From Microbacterium azadirachtae (GTDB lineage Bacteria > Actinomycetota > Actinomycetes > Actinomycetales > Microbacteriaceae), in contig NZ_JYIX01000025.1 of NCBI RefSeq assembly GCF_000956505.1, positions 1-64,000 on the forward strand: DNA of 64,000 bases, read 5' to 3'. Shown here piece by piece: positions 16,453-24,782 of the stretch. The first letter of the stretch is position 1. Every line of letters starts with the position of its first letter. A model generated the notes under the pieces. That model made no database searches, had not been told where the DNA came from, and worked only from the letters and a program-made list of their open reading frames with translations. Made by a program: the position numbers and the translations under genes.

Positions 16453-17133
16453 TCAGGAGAGCAGCGTGGCGACCGAGGAATGCCGGTGCCGCTCGGCCGC
16501 GGAGCGCGCGAGGGCATGATCGCGTCCGGCGACCGCCGCCGCGAAGTCCAGGTGAGTGCGAAGCCGCGCCGGCGTGCTGGGCGCCGTGGCACCTTCGAGC
16601 TGCTCGGCGATGATGTAGTCGACGAGGTTGGTGTAGAGGCTGCGCAGCAGCTCGTTCGGGGTGATCAGGGCGATCCGCGCGTGCAGCGCCCAGATCGCCG
16701 AGGGCCCCTTGTCGGTGTCCCACACGGCCTGGAGCCGATCGGCGAGCGCCGTGATCTCGGCGATGTCGTCGTCGCCCGCGTGCTCGATCGCATCGTGCAG
16801 CACGAGCCCGTCCAGCGCGTCCAGCACCCGGAGACAGTCGCTCGCCGTCGCCTTGCCCTCGCGCAGCTGCAGCAGCTGGTCGCTGAGCTGCATGAACGGC
16901 GAGCGCGACGCGACGAAGATGCCGCCACCGGGACCGGGCTTCGCATCGACGATGCCGCGCGAACGGAGCAGCTGGATGGCCTCGCCGAGGGTCGCCGGCG
17001 CCACGCCGAAGCGGGTGGCGAGCTCCTGCCGCCGCCCGATGAAGTGCCCCGCCTTCCAGCCGCCCGAGACGATCTCGTCCTCGAGCGACTTCGCGACCTG
17101 CACGGCGACAGCGGCGTTGGTGATCTGCGTCAT
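16453..17133 (-). CDS. GntR-family (FadR-like) transcriptional regulator
   Basis: A 226-residue regulator. The N-terminal winged helix contains RRQELATRFGVAPATLGEAI and RSRGIVDAKPGPGGGIFVAS, the classical GntR recognition helix and wing. It is followed by an all-helical C-terminal domain of the FCD ligand-binding type. ATG at 17133 is chosen for its GGGGGAAAG Shine-Dalgarno; an upstream in-frame ATG would run through the operator. It is divergent from the M20 hydrolase gene across an AT-rich dyad, and is the likely regulator of the aminotransferase, M20, ThDP-enzyme and dehydrogenase genes. Confidence 0.9.
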   Translation of the reverse strand: MTQITNAAVAVQVAKSLEDEIVSGGWKAGHFIGRRQELATRFGVAPATLGEAIQLLRSRGIVDAKPGPGGGIFVASRSPFMQLSDQLLQLREGKATASDCLRVLDALDGLVLHDAIEHAGDDDIAEITALADRLQAVWDTDKGPSAIWALHARIALITPNELLRSLYTNLVDYIIAEQLEGATAPSTPARLRTHLDFAAAVAGRDHALARSAAERHRHSSVATLLS

Positions 17134-17220
17134 GACTTTCCCCCGGTGATCCCTGCGGTGACCCCGAGCCGGCCACGCGTGAGTACAGAGTATGAGGTGA
17201 CCCGCGTCGGCGCACCATCT

Positions 17221-17245
17221 ATTGGATATATTCATCATATCCAAT
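17221..17245. promoter_or_regulatory. operator dyad between gntR and M20 hydrolase genes
   Basis: A perfect 9-bp inverted repeat ATTGGATAT (17221-17229) and ATATCCAAT (17237-17245) with a 7-nt spacer. On the minus strand it holds ATGAATATA (17227-17235). It is strikingly AT-rich for this genome and placed to control both divergent genes. Confidence 0.75.
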
Positions 17246-17291
17246 GACCATCGACGGCCTCGGATCGTCGATCAGGGACGAAGGAGTCCTC

Positions 17292-18494
17292 ATGACGGAT
17301 CCCGCCGCGCTCCGCGCCGACGCCGGAGCCCTCCTGCCTGAGCTCGTCGCACTGCGGCGGGCCCTGCACGCCCATCCCGAGGCGGGATTCGCCCTCCCCC
17401 GGACGCAGCGCGCCGTGCTCGACGCCCTCGACGGGCTCGACCTCGAGACGACTGCGGGCCCGGGGGACTTCTCCTCGGTCACCGCTGTCGTGCGCGGCGC
17501 CCGCCCCGGTCCCGCCGTGCTGCTGCGCGCCGACATGGACGCCCTCCGGGTGCAGGAGCGCACCGGACTCCCCTACGCCTCGGGCGTCGAGGGGGTCATG
17601 CACGCCTGCGGGCACGACCTGCACACGGCGGGCCTCGTCGGCGCGGCACGGCTGCTGGCCGCACGCCGGGAGCGGCTGACGGGCTCGGTCGTGCTCATGT
17701 TCGAGCCGGGCGAGGAGGCCGGAGGCGGGGCGCTGCGGATGATCCGCGAGGGCGTCCTCGACGCGGCGGGGCCGCGCGTCGAGGCGGCCTACGGCGTCCA
17801 TGTGCTTCCCGGGCCGGCCGGGGTGTTCTCGACCAGGGGCGGCACGATCATGGCGGGAGCCTGCGCGCTCGAGATCGTGGTCGAGGGCCGCGGCGGACAC
17901 GGATCCCGCCCGCATCAGGCGATCGACCCTGTACCGGCCGTCGCGCAGATCGTCCTCGCCCTGCACGCGTTCGCGACCCGCCGCTTCCCGACCTCGGATC
18001 CGATCGTCCTCTCGGTCACGAAGCTCGCCGGCAGCGAGATCATCAACGCGATCCCCGACACGGCCTCCCTCGGCGCGACGATCCGCATCCTCTCGGAGCG
18101 CAGCAGACGGACGCTGGAGGCCGAGCTGCCCGCGCTCGCGGAGGGGATCGCGGCCGCGCACGGCTGCCGTGCCACGGTCTCGTTCCGCACGGTCTATCCG
18201 GTCACCGTCAACGACGAGACCTGCGCGGAGCGGGCGCTCGCCACGATCGGCGGGCTTCTCGGCCCGGAGCGCGCGGCGCTCGCGACCGAGCCCTCGATGG
18301 CGTCGGAGGACTTCTCCGCGGTTCTCGACGAGGTGCCTGGCGCGTTCCTCTTCCTCGGCGCCACCCCCGCCGGGATCGATCCCGACGAGGCGGAGATGAA
18401 CCACTCCCCCCGCGCCTTGTTCGACGACGGCGTGCTCGCGGATCAGGCTGCGGCGCTCGCCTCGCTCGCCCTCGCGCACGTCGGCCCCCGATGA
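17292..18494 (+). CDS. M20 family amidohydrolase (IAA-amino acid hydrolase/HipO-like)
   Basis: A 400-residue zinc peptidase of the M20D class that cleaves N-acyl amino acids. Metal and catalytic motifs are DMDALRVQERTGLPYAS, HACGHDLHTAGLVGAA, EPGEEAGGGALRMI (Glu-Glu pair), the dimerisation-domain His in GRGGHGSRPHQAIDPV, and a C-terminal MASEDFS. The ATG at 17292 follows AAGGAG by 5 nt; the more upstream in-frame ATG lies in the operator. The natural substrate is not determinable. In this cluster it could release the amino acid that the aminotransferase then converts. Confidence 0.9.
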   Translation: MTDPAALRADAGALLPELVALRRALHAHPEAGFALPRTQRAVLDALDGLDLETTAGPGDFSSVTAVVRGARPGPAVLLRADMDALRVQERTGLPYASGVEGVMHACGHDLHTAGLVGAARLLAARRERLTGSVVLMFEPGEEAGGGALRMIREGVLDAAGPRVEAAYGVHVLPGPAGVFSTRGGTIMAGACALEIVVEGRGGHGSRPHQAIDPVPAVAQIVLALHAFATRRFPTSDPIVLSVTKLAGSEIINAIPDTASLGATIRILSERSRRTLEAELPALAEGIAAAHGCRATVSFRTVYPVTVNDETCAERALATIGGLLGPERAALATEPSMASEDFSAVLDEVPGAFLFLGATPAGIDPDEAEMNHSPRALFDDGVLADQAAALASLALAHVGPR

Positions 18495-18595
18495 GGTTCG
18501 CCGCATCACGCCGGCGCGTCACCGGACACCGGATCGGGGGCTGCCGCGGACGGACGGGATCGCTCCCCCACCGGCCGCCGCAGCCCCCGCGCGGA

Positions 18596-20206
18596 TCAGT
18601 GCTTCTCGTGGATGAGCGACCAGGGCGAGGGGAAGACGTCCACCCGCACCCGGACGATCGCCGGGCGCCGGGCCGCGATCGCGGCCTCGATCGCCGTACG
18701 GACGCCGTCCGCATCCTCGACGTCGACGAAGTCGATGCCGAACGCCTGCGCGAGCACCGCGAAGTCGGGGTTCACGAGCTCGGAGCCGATGAACCGCCCG
18801 CCGTACGTGTCGCGCTGGATGCGCCACACGTTGCCGAACCGACCGTCCTCGAACAGCACCGTGACCAGGGGGATCCCGTAGCGCTTGGCGGTCGCGAACT
18901 CCTGCAGCGACCAGCCGATCCCGCCGTCCCCTGTGACGGCGACGACCGGGCGCCCGCCCGCGCCGACCGCCGCGCCGAGAGCGGTGGGCATCGCGTAGCC
19001 GAGCGTGCCCTGGTAGCCGGGCCACACGTACGAGTGCGGAGCCTGCACGGGGAAGCCGTACGTCGAGACGTATCCGATCTGGGTGAGCTCGTTGACGTAC
19101 ACGCCGTCCTCGGGCAGGGCGGCGCGGATGGCGTCGACGAAGGCCATCTGCGGCGCGACGCGCTCGCGGATCCGCTCCTCGCACTCGGCGCGGAGGCGGC
19201 GCAGCTCCTCGCCCCAGCCCTCGCGCGCCGGCGCCTCGGCGACGAGCGCCTCGAGCAGCGCGGTGGCGTCGGCCCTGATCGCGAGGTCGGGCTTCCGGGG
19301 CGCGCCGAGATCGGCCGCCTCGACGTTCACGAGTGCGACCTTCGCCTCCCCGACGTTCACCTGCTGCCCGAACGGGGTGAGGAACCGGCTCCCGAAGGAG
19401 ATCACGAGATCCGCCGTGGCGCGCAGCTCCCAGAGGGCGAAGGCGGGCAGAGCGTGCGGATCCCGTGCGTCGATCGCGCCGCGGCCGTTCTCGCTCATGA
19501 CCACGGGGGCGTCCAGCCGCTCGGCGAGGGCGGCGATCAGCGCGAACGCGCGATGCCCGCGCACGCCGCCGCCGACGTGCAGGACCGGGCGCTCGCTCTC
19601 GGCGAGCAGGCGCAGGAGCGCCGTCACGTCTTCGGCGGGCGCGACCGGCGCATCCACGGCGAAAGGATCGCCGACCTCGACGTCGATCTCGGCGTGCAGC
19701 AGGTCCGGTCCGAGCTCGAGCGCCACCGGGCGGGGACGCCCCGTGCGCATCTGCCGGAAGCCCTCGTGCACGAGCTCGGGGATCTCCTCGGCCCTGGTCG
19801 GGCGCATCGACCACTTGGTCAGGCCCTCGACGGTCTCGGTCTGACGCGGGATCTCGTGCAGCGCGCCGAGGCCGCCGCCGACGAGACGGGAGGGGATCGT
19901 GCCGGCCAGCAGCATCACCTGCGAGGAGCACGCATAGGCCGTCGCCATGCCGGCCCCGGCGTTGAGCACGCCGGGACCGGGGACCACCATCGCGACACCC
20001 GGCTTGCCGGACGCCCGGTGGTAGCCGTCCGCCATGTAGGTCGTGCTCTGCTCGTGCCGCGGGACCATCAGGTCGATCTCGTCCCGCTTGCGGTACATCC
20101 CGTCGGTGAGCCCGTCGAGCTGCACGCCCGGGATTCCGAAGACCGTCTCGACACCCTCGCTGAGCAGGGCCAGGGTGAGCGCGTCGCCGCCTGTCATCTT
20201 TGCCAT
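18596..20206 (-). CDS. thiamine diphosphate-dependent 2-oxo acid decarboxylase-like enzyme
   Basis: A 536-residue enzyme with the three-domain acetolactate synthase/decarboxylase fold. The catalytic Glu is in PRHEQSTTYMADGYHRASG near the N-terminus, the middle domain contains VLHVGGGVRGHRAF, and the ThDP motif starts GDGGIGWSLQEFA. Acetolactate synthase is unlikely because there is no small subunit and the cluster encodes an aminotransferase and an aldehyde dehydrogenase. A decarboxylase for aryl or guanidino 2-oxo acids (indolepyruvate, phenylpyruvate or AruI-like) fits better, by context. ATG at 20206 follows GAGAGG. An upstream TTG is possible. Confidence 0.88.
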   Translation of the reverse strand: MAKMTGGDALTLALLSEGVETVFGIPGVQLDGLTDGMYRKRDEIDLMVPRHEQSTTYMADGYHRASGKPGVAMVVPGPGVLNAGAGMATAYACSSQVMLLAGTIPSRLVGGGLGALHEIPRQTETVEGLTKWSMRPTRAEEIPELVHEGFRQMRTGRPRPVALELGPDLLHAEIDVEVGDPFAVDAPVAPAEDVTALLRLLAESERPVLHVGGGVRGHRAFALIAALAERLDAPVVMSENGRGAIDARDPHALPAFALWELRATADLVISFGSRFLTPFGQQVNVGEAKVALVNVEAADLGAPRKPDLAIRADATALLEALVAEAPAREGWGEELRRLRAECEERIRERVAPQMAFVDAIRAALPEDGVYVNELTQIGYVSTYGFPVQAPHSYVWPGYQGTLGYAMPTALGAAVGAGGRPVVAVTGDGGIGWSLQEFATAKRYGIPLVTVLFEDGRFGNVWRIQRDTYGGRFIGSELVNPDFAVLAQAFGIDFVDVEDADGVRTAIEAAIAARRPAIVRVRVDVFPSPWSLIHEKH

Positions 20207-20224
20207 CGCATCGCCTCTCAAGAA

Positions 20225-20250
20225 ATGAATATAATGAATATAGATCTATT
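20225..20250. promoter_or_regulatory. tandem ATGAATATA operator between ThDP enzyme and pucR genes
   Basis: Two perfect direct copies of ATGAATATA (20225-20233 and 20234-20242) are followed by the palindrome ATAGATCTAT (20240-20249). They lie between divergent genes, 19 bp from the ThDP-enzyme start. The element matches the sites at 16391 and 17227. Confidence 0.65.
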
Positions 20251-20352
20251 TCCCGATTCCCTGCAACGCGGGCGCTCACGCTCACACCTCGCAGGGGTTC
20301 GCGACGGCTTCCGGCGGACAGCGGGGAGCGCAGGAAGACAGGGAGGCGGGCG

Positions 20353-21510
20353 ATGACCCTCGAAGCGCAGGTGCAGGCCTATGCGGACCGGCTCGGGCGG
20401 CCCATCATCGTGTTCGACGCGGAGTTCACGGTCACCGCGTTCAGCGTGCACGACGGGGATGTCGACCACGCGCGGCTGGCGATCATCCTGGCCCACCGCG
20501 GGTCGTCCCGCGCCCGGGAGTCGATCAAGGAGTTCCGGGTCGGCCAGGCCGACGGCCCCGTGCTGATCCCGGCGATCGAGGGCGGGCAGACCAGGCTCGT
20601 CGCGCCGATCCGGCACGACGGCCACCTCGTCGGCTACGTCTCGTCGACGATCCCCGACGGACACGAGCCCGTCGCCGACGACGAAGTGCTGCGCACCGGG
20701 CGCGAGCAGCTCGGCGTGGTGCTCGCGGCGATGGCGCTCGGCAACCGGCAGGACGAGGACAGGGCCCTGCGCCTGCTCTCCGCACTGTTCGGCGGCACGG
20801 AGCACCGCGCGCGGGCGGCGGACGAACTGCTCACGAGCGGCCTGCTCTCCCCCGCCCCGCACTACACGGCGATCTCGCTCACCGTCGCCCCCGGCGCGGC
20901 TGCGAGCGTGGCAACCCTGCGGCTGCTGCTGGACAGGGCCGTCGCGAGCATCCCGGTGTTCCCCACGCTCAAGGCCGTCGGGGCCGTGATCGACGGCGAG
21001 GCCGTGATCGCCGTGCCCTACGAGATCGACGCCGACCGCCTCACGGCCCTGCTCGCCCAGCCGGCGTTCTCCGCGCTGCGCGCCGGGATCGGCGGCGCGC
21101 ACGCCCCGCTCGCCGCAGCCTTCCGCTCCCTCCGAGAGGCACGGATCGCCCAGCGCGCCGCGGTCGTCGACGACGACCGCGGGAGCGTCGCGCACTGGGC
21201 GGACCTGGGCCTCGACCGCGTGCTGCTGCAGCTGCCGCTCGCGGAACTCGCCCTGACCGACCTGCCCGAAGCCGTGCAGCGCCTCCTCGACGCGCAGTCC
21301 GGCCCCGATCTCGCGCACACGCTCGAGGCCTATCTGGACTGCGGATGCGATGCGCAGCGCACCGCCCAGGAGCTCCACGTGCACCGGAGCACCCTCTACT
21401 ACCGACTCGACCGGATCCGCGCCATCGCCGACGTCGACCTCGCCGACGGCGGTGTGCGTCGCGAACTGCACACGGCACTGCGGGTCGCGACGCTCGCCGG
21501 CCTGCGGTGA
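20353..21510 (+). CDS. PucR/CdaR-family transcriptional regulator
   Basis: A 385-residue regulator with an N-terminal sensory domain (GRPIIVFDAEFTVTAFSVHD, GAF/PucR-like) and a central GGDEF-related segment. It ends with the PucR-type helix-turn-helix at about residues 330-360 (CDAQRTAQELHVHRSTLYYR). Relatives regulate purine, amino-acid or aromatic catabolism in response to a metabolite. ATG follows GGGAGGCGGGCG. It stands divergent to the ThDP-enzyme gene. It is the only regulator in the catabolic region without an obvious target and so a candidate for the GACAC-GTGTC regulon, by elimination only. Confidence 0.88.
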   Translation: MTLEAQVQAYADRLGRPIIVFDAEFTVTAFSVHDGDVDHARLAIILAHRGSSRARESIKEFRVGQADGPVLIPAIEGGQTRLVAPIRHDGHLVGYVSSTIPDGHEPVADDEVLRTGREQLGVVLAAMALGNRQDEDRALRLLSALFGGTEHRARAADELLTSGLLSPAPHYTAISLTVAPGAAASVATLRLLLDRAVASIPVFPTLKAVGAVIDGEAVIAVPYEIDADRLTALLAQPAFSALRAGIGGAHAPLAAAFRSLREARIAQRAAVVDDDRGSVAHWADLGLDRVLLQLPLAELALTDLPEAVQRLLDAQSGPDLAHTLEAYLDCGCDAQRTAQELHVHRSTLYYRLDRIRAIADVDLADGGVRRELHTALRVATLAGLR

Positions 21511-21530
21511 TCGGGAGACACGGATCCACT

Positions 21531-21551
21531 AATTGACTATATTGATTAGAG
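21531..21551. promoter_or_regulatory. AT-rich dyad upstream of the aldehyde dehydrogenase gene
   Basis: An imperfect palindrome with arms CTAAT/ATTAG around a TGACTATATTG centre. On the minus strand it contains ATCAATATA (21538-21546), one mismatch from ATGAATATA. It lies about 60 bp before the dehydrogenase start. Confidence 0.55.
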
Positions 21552-21607
21552 TCGATTGCGGGGCACCCTCCGAACGCCCCGGTCCCGCCGCACGCAAGGG
21601 AGCTGCC

Positions 21608-22990
21608 ATGAACGCACTGCTGACCTCGGTCTCCGTCCCCGACGGTCGCCCGATCCTGGACGCCGCCACCCGCGCGGAAGTGGGACGCGCGCCGGTCCGC
21701 TCGGTGGCGGACCTGGATCGGGCGATCGACGCCGCCCGCGCCGCGCAGCCCGGCTGGGCCGCCCTCGGCCACGCCGAGCGCTCACGCCTGCTGCACCTCA
21801 TCGCCGACGACCTCGACGCGCACGCAGAGGAGCTCGGCGAGATCGTCACGGCGGAGCAGGGCAAGATCGACGGCGCCGGCGAGGTGCACGGCGCCGCGCA
21901 CTGGCTGCGTGCCGCGGCCGACACCGCCCTGGATCCGCAGGTGCTGCGCGAGGACGGCGCCTCCCGCACCGAGCTGCACTACGTCCCGCTCGGCGTCGTC
22001 GCCTCGATCGGTCCCTGGAACTTCCCCGTCATGATCTCGGTCTGGCACATCGCCCCTGCGCTGCGCATGGGCAACACCGTCGTCATGAAGCCCTCCGAGA
22101 ACACGCCGCTGAGCGTGCTGGCCCTCGCCGAGATCTTCCGCCGGCACCTGCCCGCGGACGTCGTCACCGCGATCTCCGGAGACCGCGGGGTCGGCGCCGC
22201 CCTGGCCGCCCACCCCGGCATCGCCAAGATCGTCTTCACCGGATCCACCCCCACCGGCCGCCGCATCGTGGAGAGCTCTGCACACAACCTCGCCCGCCTC
22301 ACGCTCGAGCTCGGCGGGAACGATGCGGGGATCGTGCTGCCGGGCACGGACGTCTCCGCGATCGCCGACCGCCTGTTCTGGGGCGCGTTCATGAACACCG
22401 GCCAGGTGTGCGCCGCGCTCAAGCGCCTCTACGTGCACGATTCGGTCTACGACGACATCGTCGCGGCCCTCGCCGAGCGCGCCGAGGCGGCCCCGATGGG
22501 GTCGGGACACGACAAGAGCAACCGGCTCGGCCCGGTGCAGAACCCGGCGCAGTTCGACATCGTCACGCGCCTCGTAGAGGACGCCCGCGCCCGCGGGGGC
22601 AGGATCGTCACGGGCGGAGAGCCGGCTGCCGAGCTCGGCCCGCTGTTCTACCGCGCCACGATCGTCGCCGACGTGGAGGACGGCGCGGCGATCGTCGACG
22701 AGGAGCAGTTCGGACCCGTGCTGCCCGTGGTGCGCTACTCCGACGTCGACGATGCGGTGCGCCGCGCGAACGGCACCGAACAAGGCCTCGGCGCCTCGGT
22801 GTGGGGCCCCGATGCCGATGAGGCCGCCGCCGTGGCGCAGCGTCTCGATGCCGGAACGGTCTGGATCAACCAGCACGGCGGCGTCGACCCTTCGATCCCG
22901 TTCGGCGGCACCAAGGCCTCCGGCTACGGCCTGGAGTTCGGCGTCGAGGGGCTCAAGGCGATGGCGGCGACGAAGGTCATCCGCCGCTGA
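21608..22990 (+). CDS. aldehyde dehydrogenase family protein
   Basis: A 460-residue NAD(P)+-dependent aldehyde dehydrogenase. The signatures are PLGVVASIGPWNFPVMIS (nucleotide-binding start), KPSENTPLS, the TGSTPTGRRI loop, LELGGNDAGIVLPG with the general-base Glu, and NTGQVCAALKR with the catalytic Cys. PFGGTKASGYGLEFG lies near the end. AGGGAG precedes the ATG. With the aminotransferase and ThDP enzyme under the same type of operator, it probably oxidises the aldehyde produced by decarboxylation to the acid. Confidence 0.92.
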   Translation: MNALLTSVSVPDGRPILDAATRAEVGRAPVRSVADLDRAIDAARAAQPGWAALGHAERSRLLHLIADDLDAHAEELGEIVTAEQGKIDGAGEVHGAAHWLRAAADTALDPQVLREDGASRTELHYVPLGVVASIGPWNFPVMISVWHIAPALRMGNTVVMKPSENTPLSVLALAEIFRRHLPADVVTAISGDRGVGAALAAHPGIAKIVFTGSTPTGRRIVESSAHNLARLTLELGGNDAGIVLPGTDVSAIADRLFWGAFMNTGQVCAALKRLYVHDSVYDDIVAALAERAEAAPMGSGHDKSNRLGPVQNPAQFDIVTRLVEDARARGGRIVTGGEPAAELGPLFYRATIVADVEDGAAIVDEEQFGPVLPVVRYSDVDDAVRRANGTEQGLGASVWGPDADEAAAVAQRLDAGTVWINQHGGVDPSIPFGGTKASGYGLEFGVEGLKAMAATKVIRR

Positions 22991-23019
22991 CGTGCCGGCG
23001 CCCGCCGGGTGGGGACCTT

Positions 23020-23119
23020 GTTTCGTCTCGATCCGGCTGCGCCGGGGCTCGCTCAACGACCCCGAGTCTCCCTCCCCGGGATCGTTGAGCGAGGACGCCG
23101 CAGGCGACCGAGACGAAAC
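23020..23119. repeat. dispersed hairpin repeat, copy 1 (possible bidirectional terminator)
   Basis: Nested inverted repeats: GTTTCGTCTCG (23020-23030) pairs with CGAGACGAAAC (23109-23119), and CTCGCTCAACGA (23048-23059) pairs with TCGTTGAGCGAG (23082-23093). It lies between two convergent genes. The same elements recur at 33219, 43351, 44820 and 49899. Confidence 0.8.
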
Positions 23120-23138
23120 GCGGCAACCGCCAGGCGGC

Positions 23139-24782
23139 TCAGGCGGCGCCGCGCAGCCGCTCCCAGAGCGCGGCGGCCTCCGGCGCGGTGGGGGCGGCGC
23201 CGCGCCAGACCACGGTCTGATCCTGCCGCACGAGCGTGATCGGCTGGTCGTACTCCGCCGGTGGCCGAGGGGCCTCGATCACGGCGAACGGGATCCCGCG
23301 GAGCTCGGCGGCCGCCGCGAGGACGTCGACGTGTGCGCCGGGCGTGCAGACCGCGGTGTATCCCGGGGAGAGCAGATCGTAGAGCGAGGCGCCGTCCTCG
23401 AGCCGGAAGTGCGGGGCGCGGCAGCCGGGCACGGTCGAGGGCGTGTACGCGCCCATCGTGTAGCCGGGCGCCTTCCCGCCGTCGTAGCGGATGATCGGCG
23501 AGGCGTCGTAACTGTAGCCGTAGTTGAGCCCCGCGGCCGCGAACTGCGGCTCGTTGAGGTCGTGCACGGCGGCGCCGAAGGCACGTCGCGCCTCGTCCCC
23601 CTCCGGCCCTTCCTCCTCGAGCGCCGCGGGCAGCCCCGGCTTCGCGAGCTTCTGCTGGTGGCTCATCGCGAAGTGCGAGACCTGCTCGGTGATCGGGCGC
23701 CGCTCGGCCTGGTAGGCGTCCAGGATCCGCTCGTCCGCCCAGCCGGCGATCCGCGCGCCGAGCAGCCAGGTGAGGTTCAGGACGTCAGCGATGCCCGCGT
23801 TCATGCCGAACCCGGCGAACGGCACCCAGAGGTGGCACGCGTCCCCCGCGATGAAGACCCTGCCGTCGCGGAAGCGGTCCGCGAGCAGCCGCCGCGCGAC
23901 CCAGTCCTCCTTCGAGACGACCTCATAGGCGAAGTCCTCATCGACGCCCAGGATCGCGCGGATCGAGGCGTCGCGGTCGACGGATCCTGGATCCTCCGCC
24001 TCCTCGGGCGAGAGGTAGGTGTGCACGAGGAAGGTTCCGGCGCCGTCGATCGCGTAGACGTGTCCGACCCGCCGCGGGTTGAAGGTGTAGTAGCCCCACG
24101 CGCGCGGCTCCTCGGCCGACATGAGCCCGTACAGGTGCGGAGCGCGGATGCAGGTGGACTGCACGTGCTGCAGCACCGGGTCGCCGCTGAGCTTCGCGCC
24201 GGTCTGCTTGCGCACCGCGGATCGTCCGCCGTCCGCGCCGATGAGGTAGCGGGCGCGCAGCGTGCGCTCGTTCCCGCCGTCGAGCTCGCTGATCGTCGCG
24301 GTCACCCCGTCATCGTCCTGCGCGAAGGAGTGGAAGCGGGTGCGATTGAGGAGCGTCACGCCGGGCGCCGCGGCGGCGCGCCGGGCGAGGATCGGCTCCA
24401 GGAACGTCTGGTTGATGCGGTGCGGCGGCTCCGGGGTCGCCCACGTCGTGTCCGGGCCGACGGTCGCGGTGTACCGTTCGCCGCTCGCCGGGATCGGGAT
24501 GCGGGACAGCTCGGTCCCGGTGAGGGACGTGCGGAAGGCGACGTCCTGCGGGTAGTCGGCGGGCAGACCCGCGGCGCGCACCTCGGCGGCGATCCCCAGC
24601 CGGCGCAGGCTCTCCATCGTGCGGGAGGCGACGTGGTTGCACTTCACGTTCGGCGGCTCGAGGAAGTCGCGCGTCTCGACCACGACCGCGGAGACGCCAC
24701 GGGACGAGAGATCGAGCGCGGCCAGCAGGCCGACCGGGCCCGCTCCGATGATGAGGACGTCGGCGTCCGTCGTGCCGGTCAT
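23139..24782 (-). CDS. FAD-dependent aromatic hydroxylase (MhpA/TfdB-like), ring-cleavage operon
   Basis: A 547-residue group A flavin monooxygenase. The FAD site LIIGAGPVGLLAALDL is at about residues 10-25, and the DG motif is in GADGGRSAVRKQ. The second FAD motif, GDACHLWVPFAGFGMNAG, lies near residue 290, and a thioredoxin-like C-terminal domain follows as in PheA/TfdB/MhpA enzymes. It hydroxylates a phenolic substrate with NAD(P)H and oxygen; the substrate is unknown. It is the last gene of the operon starting at 28843 and overlaps the preceding RraA-type gene as ATGA. Confidence 0.9.
   Translation of the reverse strand: MTGTTDADVLIIGAGPVGLLAALDLSSRGVSAVVVETRDFLEPPNVKCNHVASRTMESLRRLGIAAEVRAAGLPADYPQDVAFRTSLTGTELSRIPIPASGERYTATVGPDTTWATPEPPHRINQTFLEPILARRAAAAPGVTLLNRTRFHSFAQDDDGVTATISELDGGNERTLRARYLIGADGGRSAVRKQTGAKLSGDPVLQHVQSTCIRAPHLYGLMSAEEPRAWGYYTFNPRRVGHVYAIDGAGTFLVHTYLSPEEAEDPGSVDRDASIRAILGVDEDFAYEVVSKEDWVARRLLADRFRDGRVFIAGDACHLWVPFAGFGMNAGIADVLNLTWLLGARIAGWADERILDAYQAERRPITEQVSHFAMSHQQKLAKPGLPAALEEEGPEGDEARRAFGAAVHDLNEPQFAAAGLNYGYSYDASPIIRYDGGKAPGYTMGAYTPSTVPGCRAPHFRLEDGASLYDLLSPGYTAVCTPGAHVDVLAAAAELRGIPFAVIEAPRPPAEYDQPITLVRQDQTVVWRGAAPTAPEAAALWERLRGAA

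Noticed and set aside
18596..20206. ThDP enzyme as acetolactate synthase
   Set aside because: No ilvN or ilvC adjacent. The gene sits with an aminotransferase and an aldehyde dehydrogenase behind catabolic-type operators.
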